Shown here: piece after piece, positions 58,078 through 64,000 of the stretch | Position numbering within the stretch: the stretch's first letter is position 1 | Layout: every line of letters starts with the position of its first letter | Origin: JALZKA01 sp963734015 | Lineage (GTDB): Bacteria; Actinomycetota; Thermoleophilia; Solirubrobacterales; 70-9 | Assembly: GCA_963734015.1 (NCBI GenBank) | Contig: CAVTFG010000002.1 | Span: 124,001-188,000, forward strand | Direction: 5' to 3' | Length of the DNA stretch: 64,000 nt | Notes under the pieces: generated by a model | Told to the model about the DNA's origin: nothing | The model's database searches: none | What the model saw: only the letters and a program-made list of their open reading frames with translations | Translations under genes and position numbers: made by a program

Positions 58078-58839
58078 ATGCGAGGGCCCCGGCTCAAGGC
58101 ACAACCGGACGCTGTACGCATGTTCCAGTGGTATGTTGCCCGCGCCTTGGGGGAGAGAGGTACACACCCCCGCCTGCCGCGGGTTCGGCGCAGCCGCACG
58201 CTGATCGCCCTGATGGCAAGCCTGCTCGCCGCAACGGGCGCCGCCGCCTGCGGAGGCGACGAGGAGCGCCAGGACTCAAACGAGCCGGCGGCCGACTTCC
58301 CGGTGGAGGTGACGTCGGCGAAGTTCCCGGCCCGCCAGCGACTGGCCGAGACGAACGACCTGGTCCTGGAGGTCGAGAACACCGGCGACGAGACGATCCC
58401 CGACCTCGCGATCACGATCTTCACGGGCGACCAGAAGGCGGCCGGCCCGTTCAACATCCGGTCGGAGCAGGAGGGCCTGGCCGACCCGAATCGCCCGGTG
58501 TGGATCCTCGAGCACCGGTATCCGAAGGTCCTGGAGGAGAGCGTCGACCTGGCCGAGCTCGACGCCGAGCCGACGGCGGGCGCCGAAACCGCCTCGACCG
58601 ACACCTACGCGTTCGGCCCGCTCGGCCCCGGCGAGAGCATCACGGCCGTCTGGCGGGTCACGCCGGTCCAGGGCGGGACGTTCACGGTGCACTACGAGGT
58701 GGCCGGCGGGCTCGACGGCAAGGCCACGGCCGTCACCGCCGACGGCGGCCCCGTCGAGGGCGAGTTCGTCGCGACGATCTCCACCAAGCCTCCGAACACG
58801 CGGGTCACGGACACCGGCCGGGTCGAAGTCATCCAGTAG
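58078..58839 (+). CDS. Putative lipoprotein with Ig-like/DUF11-like domain
   Basis: About 253 residues from ATG 58078 (an ATG at 58120 is also possible). A basic segment (RLPRVRRSRTLIALMASLLA) leads to a hydrophobic stretch and a Cys in ATGAAACGGDEER, a plausible though weak lipobox. The mature domain (NDLVLEVENTGDETIPDLAI, then GPGESITAVWRVTPVQGGTF and TVHYEVAGGLDG) looks like a beta-sandwich of the conserved-repeat type. No catalytic motif is visible. The start choice is uncertain because no strong RBS precedes either ATG. Confidence 0.6.
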   Translation: MRGPRLKAQPDAVRMFQWYVARALGERGTHPRLPRVRRSRTLIALMASLLAATGAAACGGDEERQDSNEPAADFPVEVTSAKFPARQRLAETNDLVLEVENTGDETIPDLAITIFTGDQKAAGPFNIRSEQEGLADPNRPVWILEHRYPKVLEESVDLAELDAEPTAGAETASTDTYAFGPLGPGESITAVWRVTPVQGGTFTVHYEVAGGLDGKATAVTADGGPVEGEFVATISTKPPNTRVTDTGRVEVIQ

Positions 58840-58882
58840 TGGGTTTAGGCACCCCGAAGGAACGGCCTCTACGCTTCGCGCC

Positions 58883-60112
58883 GTGGTCCAGAGGTTTCTC
58901 GCCTGTGCCCTCGTCCCGTGCGCCCTGGTGGTCGCCGCGTGCGGCGAGAAGGACGAGCCGGACCCAACCGGGCCGCCGGTGGTCGACGAAATTCCCAGTC
59001 CACCGTCCCAGCCCGGCGGAGACATTCCCGTGGGAGACGGCGACGGGGGTGTCGAGCTCGAGGAGATCGGCGAGTTCGAGGCGCCCGTGTTCGTCGCCCA
59101 GCCCGAGGGAGACAACGCGCTCTACGTCGTCGAGCAGGCGGGCCGCATCATGCGGCTCGCTCCGAACGGCGACCAGGAGGTGTTCCTCGATCTCAGCGAC
59201 AGGGTCCTGACCGAGGGCGCCGAGCAGGGTCTGCTATCGGTCGCCTTTGCGCCCGATTACCAGCGAACGGGCCGCTTCTACGTCGACTACACCGACCTCG
59301 AAGGGGACACCCGGGTCGTGGAGTACCGGGCCAAGGGGCGAAAGGCCGACCCGCGGAGCGCACGCCCGCTCCTGAGGATCGTTGACCCCTATGCGAACCA
59401 CAACGGCGGCCTCCTGCTGTTCGACGATCAGGGCAACCTGCTGATCGGGCATGGGGACGGCGGCTCGAAGGAAGACCCGGACCGCAACGGCCAGAACCTG
59501 AGCGTCCCGTTCGCGAAGATCCTGCGCATCGACCCGCAACCGGCCAAGGGCGAGCCGTACGGGATCCCGAACGACAACCCGTTCGCCCGCGAGGCCGACG
59601 CGCGGCCCGAAACGCTCGCATACGGCCTGCGCAACCCATGGCGATTCTCGTTCGACCGCGAAACCGGCGACCTATGGATCGGGGACGTCGGGCAGTCCGA
59701 CCAGGAGGAGATCGACGTCCTGGCGAACTCCGAGGTGGATTCCGGCGCGAACTTCGGCTGGTCGGCTTTCGAGGGGACGATGCCCTTCAACGACGACCAG
59801 GAGGCGCCCGACGCGGTGAAGCCCGTGCTGACCTACGGCCGGGATGGGGGCTGCTCGGTGACCGGCGGCTACGTCGTCCGTGACCCGCGGCTCGAGAGCC
59901 TCTATGGGCGCTACCTCTACGCGGACTACTGCGTCGGCCAGCTTCGCAGCTTCAGCGCCGAGGACGCGCTCGAGCAGGGCCAAGCGGAGGACGATGCCTC
60001 GCTCGGGCTCCAGGTCCCGGCGATCAGCTCTTTCGCGGAGGACCAGGACGGGCATATTTACGCAACTTCTCTGGAGGGGCCGGTATATAGATTGGTGCCG
60101 GAGAAGAGCTGA
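58883..60112 (+). CDS. PQQ-type glucose/sorbosone dehydrogenase-like lipoprotein (1)
   Basis: A 409-residue secreted protein of the soluble aldose sugar dehydrogenase family (six-bladed propeller, PQQ cofactor). The lipobox (LVPCALVVAACGEKDEPD) is followed by a Pro-rich spacer. Propeller motifs are VEQAGRIMRLAPNGDQEVFL, GLLSVAFAPDYQRTGRFYVD, the His in YANHNGGLLLFDDQGNLLIG, LAYGLRNPWRFSFDRETGDL and IGDVGQSDQEEIDV. GTG 58883 is the start. It is the first of three paralogues. Physiological substrate is unclear; many members act on diverse polyols or sugars, and some lack PQQ. Confidence 0.88.
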   Translation: MVQRFLACALVPCALVVAACGEKDEPDPTGPPVVDEIPSPPSQPGGDIPVGDGDGGVELEEIGEFEAPVFVAQPEGDNALYVVEQAGRIMRLAPNGDQEVFLDLSDRVLTEGAEQGLLSVAFAPDYQRTGRFYVDYTDLEGDTRVVEYRAKGRKADPRSARPLLRIVDPYANHNGGLLLFDDQGNLLIGHGDGGSKEDPDRNGQNLSVPFAKILRIDPQPAKGEPYGIPNDNPFAREADARPETLAYGLRNPWRFSFDRETGDLWIGDVGQSDQEEIDVLANSEVDSGANFGWSAFEGTMPFNDDQEAPDAVKPVLTYGRDGGCSVTGGYVVRDPRLESLYGRYLYADYCVGQLRSFSAEDALEQGQAEDDASLGLQVPAISSFAEDQDGHIYATSLEGPVYRLVPEKS

Positions 60113-60169
60113 GCCACAGCTTTCTCCTACGGGGCCCTTGGCAACCAGGCGGGGACGGACGATGAACAC

Positions 60170-61417
60170 GTGCGGATGAACGGATTCGACCGAATGCAGC
60201 ATCGACTTTCGATGGTCGTCGGCGGCGTGCTGGCGATCGCAGTCGGCGCGCTGCTGATCGTGCTCGGAAGCGCCGATGACGCCGCGGGCCGCGGAGTGCC
60301 GGCGCCGCCGGTGGGCAACGGCATGGGCGGCGTCGACTTCGGGGACGTCGGCGGCGGAATGTTCGACGACCCCGTCAACGTCGCCTTCGCCCCCGGCGTT
60401 CCCGACAACGTCTACGTGGTCGAGCAGGATGGCACGGTTGAGGTCCTCGTCGACAACGTCGAGCAGCCCGAACCGTTCCTCGACATCACCAACCTGACCG
60501 ACGGTTCGGGCGAGCAAGGCCTGCTCGGCCTGGCGTTCCATCCCAACTACCAGGAGAACGGCCTGGTCTACGCCTACTACACGGCCGCCAGCACGGGCAA
60601 CATCGTCGTTTCGGAGTTCTTCGCCGGCACCGGGCAAGACGCAGAGGAAGCGAGCCGGCGCGACGTCATCCGTGTCGGCCATCGCTTCGCCAACAACCAC
60701 AACGGTGGCCAGTTGTTGTTCGGACCCGACGGTTTCCTCTACATGGGAACCGGCGACGGCGGCGACGGCGGTGACCCCCGGGAGAACGGCCAGGACAAGC
60801 GGAGCCTGCTCGGAAAGCTCCTCCGGATCAACCCGCTCGATGCGCCGGGCGCGGCCGACTACCGAAGCCCGGAGGGCAACCCCTTCAAGGGCAGGAAGGG
60901 AAGGGACGAGATCTTCGCGCGCGGCCTGCGCAACCCGTTCCGCTTCAGCTTCGACGAGGGCACGAGCAACATCGCGATCGGCGATGTCGGGCAGCACCGC
61001 TTCGAGGAGGTCGACTACGAGACCCCGAAGGGCCTCCGGGGCGCCAACTTCGGCTGGGACCGCTGGGAGGGCTTCCAGCGCTACCGCGATTCCTCCGACA
61101 ACGAGGCGAAGCGGCCGAAGGCCAAGAACCACGACAAGCCGATCCATGTCTACGGTCACGGTCAGGGGTGCTCGATCACGGGCGGCGTGGTCGTCCGCGA
61201 CGAGACGCTCACGAACTTGTACGGCCGCTACCTCTACGCGGACTTCTGCCAGGGGCGCCTGCGGAGCTTCATCCCGAAGCTCGGGGGGGCCGTCGGCGAC
61301 AGGCCGCTGGACGACGCGTTCGGCGCACCAACGTCGTTCACCACGAGCCCGTTCAACAACCGGGTCTACATCACAAGCCTGAACGGCCCGGTACAGGTCC
61401 TGGGCCCGCAGGACTAG
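60170..61417 (+). CDS. PQQ-type glucose/sorbosone dehydrogenase-like protein (2)
   Basis: A 415-residue paralogue of gene 58883. The N-terminus has a signal-anchor-like helix (LSMVVGGVLAIAVGALLIVL) without a lipobox. Motifs recur: EQDGTVEVLVDNVEQPEPFL, GEQGLLGLAFHPNYQENGLV, FANNHNGGQLLFGPDGFLYM, IFARGLRNPFRFSFDEGTSN, IAIGDVGQHRFEEVDYETPK and GCSITGGVVVRDETLTNLYG. GTG 60170 or ATG 60176 starts the gene. Identity to the first copy is moderate, so duplication is not recent. It is followed by an aldehyde dehydrogenase gene 16 bp downstream. Confidence 0.88.
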   Translation: MRMNGFDRMQHRLSMVVGGVLAIAVGALLIVLGSADDAAGRGVPAPPVGNGMGGVDFGDVGGGMFDDPVNVAFAPGVPDNVYVVEQDGTVEVLVDNVEQPEPFLDITNLTDGSGEQGLLGLAFHPNYQENGLVYAYYTAASTGNIVVSEFFAGTGQDAEEASRRDVIRVGHRFANNHNGGQLLFGPDGFLYMGTGDGGDGGDPRENGQDKRSLLGKLLRINPLDAPGAADYRSPEGNPFKGRKGRDEIFARGLRNPFRFSFDEGTSNIAIGDVGQHRFEEVDYETPKGLRGANFGWDRWEGFQRYRDSSDNEAKRPKAKNHDKPIHVYGHGQGCSITGGVVVRDETLTNLYGRYLYADFCQGRLRSFIPKLGGAVGDRPLDDAFGAPTSFTTSPFNNRVYITSLNGPVQVLGPQD

Positions 61418-61433
61418 CGGGTACAGTCCGCGG

Positions 61434-63005
61434 ATGAAGCCCGCTGCCACAGGTGCCGAGCCCGGCACGGTCGAAGTGGCGCCGAACGGCTCGGTCGAGC
61501 GCGGGGAGAGGTTCAACGTCCACCGTCCCGTGGATGGCTCGGTGATCCGATCGGTCCCGGTCGACTCGCCCGAGCGGGTCGCGGAGGTCGTGGCGCGCGT
61601 TCGCGCGGCGCAGCCCGAGTGGGAGGCGCTGGGAGTCGAGGGCCGCTACCGGTGGCTCGGCAGGCTGCGCGACTGGATCTTCGACAACCTCGACCCGCTC
61701 GCCGACGTGATGCAGGCGGAGACCGGGAAGGTCCGCGCCGATGCCGAGATGGAGGCGCCGTTCATCTGCGACGCGATCAACTTCTGGGGCGAGCACGCGG
61801 CGGACTACCTGGCGGACGAGACGCCGTCGTCGCACAGCCCGCTGTTCAAGATCAAGCGGCTGCGGATCACGTACCGGCCGTATCCCGTCGTCGGGGCCAT
61901 CAGCCCGTGGAACTTCCCGCTGCTCCTCGCCTACGACGACGCCATTCCGGCGCTCACGGCGGGTGCCGCGGTCGTGATCAAGCCGTCCGAGGTGACCCCG
62001 CTCGTCGCGATGGAGGTGGCCCGAGGCTGGAGGGACATCGGCGCCCCGGACGTGCTCGGGATCGTGAACGGCGCCGCGGAGACCGGTGGCGCCCTGATCG
62101 ACAACGTCGACTACCTCCAGTTCACCGGCTCGGAGCGAACCGGGAAGATCGTGATGAAGCGCGCGGCCGACACGCTGACCCCGGTGAGCCTCGAGCTCGG
62201 CGGCAAGGACCCGATGATCGTGCTGCGCGACGCCAACGTCGACCGCGCGGTGAACGCCGCAGCGTACGGCGGGCTCGCGAACTCGGGCCAGATCTGCATG
62301 GCGATCGAGCGCGTCTACGTCGAGGAGCCGGTCTACGACGAGTTCGTCGCGAAGCTGACGGACCACGTCGGCGGGCTTCGCCAGGGCGCCGACGACGACT
62401 CCTTCAAGCAGGACCTCGGCGCGATGACCTTCCCCCCGCAGCTGGACATCGTCTCCGACCACGTGGAGGACGCCCGCGCCAAGGGCGCCAGGATCCTGAC
62501 CGGCGGCCGGCGCACGGACGGGCCGGGCGATTTCTACGAGCCGACCGTGATCGCCGACGCCGACCACACCATGAAGGTGATGGTCGACGAGACCTTCGGC
62601 CCGGTGCTCGGGGTGATGAAGGTGCGCGACGCCGACGAAGCAGTCGCGATGGCCAACGACACGCGCTACGGCCTCTCCGCGTCGGTCATGTCGCGCGATA
62701 CCGAGCGGGCCGAGCAGGTCGCGCGCCGGCTCGAGGTCGGGGCGACGAACATCGACGACGTGCTCACCAACTATTTCCTCCAGAACCTGCCGATGGGCGG
62801 CTGGAAGCAGTCGGGCGTCGGCGTTCGCCACGGGGCGTACGGCATCAAGCGCTTCTGCCGGACCGAGGCGATCGTCTCGCCCCGATTTCGGCAGGGCAAG
62901 CGTGACCCACTCTGGTTCCCCTACCGCAAGCGCAATCGCCGCCTGATCGGTGGGCTGTTCCGGTTCTTCAACGCCCGCGGCCTGCGGGACCGGCTGGGCC
63001 TCTGA
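61434..63005 (+). CDS. NAD(P)-dependent aldehyde dehydrogenase
   Basis: A 523-residue aldehyde dehydrogenase. Substrate channel and cofactor motifs include VVGAISPWNFPLLLAYDDAI, VVIKPSEVTPLVAMEVARGW, VDYLQFTGSERTGKIVMKRA, the general-base Glu in VSLELGGKDPMIVLRDANVD, and the nucleophilic Cys in ANSGQICMAIERVYVEEPVY. VMVDETFGPVLGVMKV and ATNIDDVLTNYFLQNLPMGG follow. It sits between two PQQ dehydrogenase paralogues, with its stop overlapping the next start (TGATG). This fits oxidation of alcohol or sugar-derived aldehydes to acids, although the substrate is not defined. Confidence 0.92.
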   Translation: MKPAATGAEPGTVEVAPNGSVERGERFNVHRPVDGSVIRSVPVDSPERVAEVVARVRAAQPEWEALGVEGRYRWLGRLRDWIFDNLDPLADVMQAETGKVRADAEMEAPFICDAINFWGEHAADYLADETPSSHSPLFKIKRLRITYRPYPVVGAISPWNFPLLLAYDDAIPALTAGAAVVIKPSEVTPLVAMEVARGWRDIGAPDVLGIVNGAAETGGALIDNVDYLQFTGSERTGKIVMKRAADTLTPVSLELGGKDPMIVLRDANVDRAVNAAAYGGLANSGQICMAIERVYVEEPVYDEFVAKLTDHVGGLRQGADDDSFKQDLGAMTFPPQLDIVSDHVEDARAKGARILTGGRRTDGPGDFYEPTVIADADHTMKVMVDETFGPVLGVMKVRDADEAVAMANDTRYGLSASVMSRDTERAEQVARRLEVGATNIDDVLTNYFLQNLPMGGWKQSGVGVRHGAYGIKRFCRTEAIVSPRFRQGKRDPLWFPYRKRNRRLIGGLFRFFNARGLRDRLGL

Positions 63006-64000
63006 TGCGAGCCCTGATCGCGGCAGGGGTAGCGGCCGGCGCCGCAGCGCTGGCGCTTGCGTCCGGAGCGCCTGCGGAGGACGAGCGAGCGGCCGGCGGC
63101 GGCCTGAGGCTGAAGAACGTCGGCGGGTTCTCGCAGCCGATCTACGCCCATGGCCCCAAGGGCTCGAAGGGCCTCTTGTACGTGGTGGAGCGCGAGGGGA
63201 CCGTGGAGGTGCTGAAGAACGGCAGGCGTCGCGGCACCTTCCTGAACATCCGCAACCTGGTGGGTTGTTGCGTGAGCGAGCGTGGACTGTTCTCGATCGC
63301 GTTCGCGCCGTGGCGCAAGTCGCGACGCTTCTACGTGTTCTTCACCGACAACAAGGGAGACCTACGGATCTCCGAGTTCAAGCGCAACAAGGGGAATCCG
63401 CTGCGGGCCGCCGAGGGCAGCCGCCGCGACCTCTTGGATATCCGGCACCGCGGCGCGGCGAACCACAACGGCGGCCAGCTCCAATGGGGCCCGGACAACC
63501 GCCTCTACATATCCACCGGCGACGGCGGGAACGGCGGCGATCCCGCGCAGAGGAAGTCCAGCCTGCTCGGCAAGATCCTGCGGATCAACCCCCTCCGCCG
63601 CAAGGGGCCGGGGCCCTACTCGATCCCGAAGGACAACCCGTTCGTCGGCGCGCCGGGGCAGAACGAGATCTTCTCCCGCGGCCTGCGGAACCCGTTCCGG
63701 TTCTCGCTCGACAAGCGCAGGATCCTGATTGGCGACGTCGGGCAGGATCGCTTCGAGGAGGTCGACGCCGAGCGCCTCCGCAAGGCACGGGGCGCCAACT
63801 TCGGCTGGAACAACCACGAGGGCAGGGCGATCTACGAGGGACCCGGCCTCCCGAACCATGACCGGCCGATCCACACCTACCCGCATTCGGGAGGACGCTG
63901 TTCCATCATCGGTGGGTACGTGGTCCGCGACAACGACCTCGGCAGGCTCAAGGGGCGCTACGTGTACGGCGACCTCTGCACCGGCCAGATCCGCAGCCTG
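63005..64000 (+). CDS. PQQ-type glucose/sorbosone dehydrogenase-like protein (3), truncated by window end
   Basis: The third paralogue, 332 codons visible with no stop before the window end. It starts MRALIAAGVAAGAAALALAS (signal peptide). It continues LLYVVEREGTVEVLKNGRRR, GCCVSERGLFSIAFAPWRKS, GAANHNGGQLQWGPDNRLYI, EIFSRGLRNPFRFSLDKRRI and LIGDVGQDRFEEVDAERLRK. The tail GGRCSIIGGYVVRDNDLGRL is close to the end of the domain. A Cys pair (GCC) follows LRNLV-like NIRNLV. The ATG overlaps the aldehyde dehydrogenase stop (TGATG), so it is coupled. Confidence 0.9.
   Translation, partial: MRALIAAGVAAGAAALALASGAPAEDERAAGGGLRLKNVGGFSQPIYAHGPKGSKGLLYVVEREGTVEVLKNGRRRGTFLNIRNLVGCCVSERGLFSIAFAPWRKSRRFYVFFTDNKGDLRISEFKRNKGNPLRAAEGSRRDLLDIRHRGAANHNGGQLQWGPDNRLYISTGDGGNGGDPAQRKSSLLGKILRINPLRRKGPGPYSIPKDNPFVGAPGQNEIFSRGLRNPFRFSLDKRRILIGDVGQDRFEEVDAERLRKARGANFGWNNHEGRAIYEGPGLPNHDRPIHTYPHSGGRCSIIGGYVVRDNDLGRLKGRYVYGDLCTGQIRSL

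Noticed and set aside
1..64000. tRNA or rRNA genes
   Set aside because: No T-loop consensus (GGTTCGAATCC-like) with a matching cloverleaf and no rRNA-like stretch was found by reading; small RNAs could still be missed.
1..64000. CRISPR array, prophage or insertion sequence
   Set aside because: No regularly spaced direct repeats, cas, integrase, transposase or phage structural genes were seen. The only dispersed repeats are the short mini-ORF elements.

Overview
This 64 kb window is chromosomal DNA from a strongly GC-rich Gram-positive lineage. The gene content fits a mesophilic soil or sediment Actinomycetota, most likely class Thermoleophilia (Solirubrobacterales/Gaiellales). Pointers are an F420-dependent LLM oxidoreductase, an actinobacterial-type IHF-like protein, a Mce-type lipid transporter ATPase with two MlaE/YrbE permeases, LigC plus a LigD polymerase domain, a DUF5679 mini-protein, and an abundance of GTG/TTG starts and ATGA/GTGA/TGATG overlaps. 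The lineage is inference. No rRNA, tRNA, CRISPR array, IS element or prophage was seen.

Layout: 1-1.6 kb, NADP transhydrogenase pntAA-pntAB-pntB (window edge). 1.8-7.6 kb, a small secreted protein, a saccharopine-dehydrogenase-like/LLM oxidoreductase pair, a Ser/Thr kinase with an external beta-propeller, and an AlkZ-like winged-helix protein. 7.7-11.5 kb, an OpuC-type osmoprotectant ABC importer. 11.5-15.9 kb, a P-type ATPase, pyruvate kinase and VanZ. 15.9-21.3 kb, a sulfatase-like membrane enzyme, a small membrane protein, a two-domain methyltransferase, a GST and a crotonase. 21.4-25 kb, LigD polymerase domain facing LigC, and tandem peptidase-E-like proteins. 25-32 kb, LhgO-like oxidase, acyl-CoA dehydrogenase, DUF4126, a TetR/hydrolase divergon, VOC protein and thiolase. 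32-37.6 kb, rhodanese, coiled-coil membrane protein, DUF5679, GGDEF/HD-GYP protein, secreted propeller, PAS protein and MBL hydrolase. 37.7-40.7 kb, amtB-glnK facing ppk2. 40.7-45.7 kb, MoxR ATPase and VWA protein, then a TPP riboswitch controlling a thiamine-precursor ABC importer. 45.7-52 kb, AlkA, a broken acetyltransferase-like gene, an alpha-oxoamine synthase, an IHF-like gene with an elaborate upstream region, and conserved small genes. 52-58 kb, a redoxin-like protein, an MMPL/RND protein and the Mce ATPase and permeases without any MCE protein. 58-64 kb, a lipoprotein, three glucose/sorbosone dehydrogenase paralogues and an aldehyde dehydrogenase.

The most unusual signal is two families of short dispersed elements carrying mini-ORFs. 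Family 1 (8671, 14014, 37712, 44638) encodes peptides of the type MSDVxRETNxAPPxGA; family 2 (15496, 20338, 33047 reversed, 48219) encodes MRRxxKGEAExRRC-like peptides. Several copies sit exactly between genes, with start and stop codons overlapping the neighbouring stop and start. This recalls mycobacterial MIRU elements but with unrelated sequence. The copy between the thiamine-importer permease and binding-protein genes is flanked by a perfect 12-bp direct repeat that contains the TGATG coupling signal.

A second window-wide feature is at least nine single-nucleotide frame disruptions in eight otherwise well-conserved genes. Most are one extra base, which looks more like assembly or sequencing error than decay. 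Coordinates for those genes span the restored reading frame.
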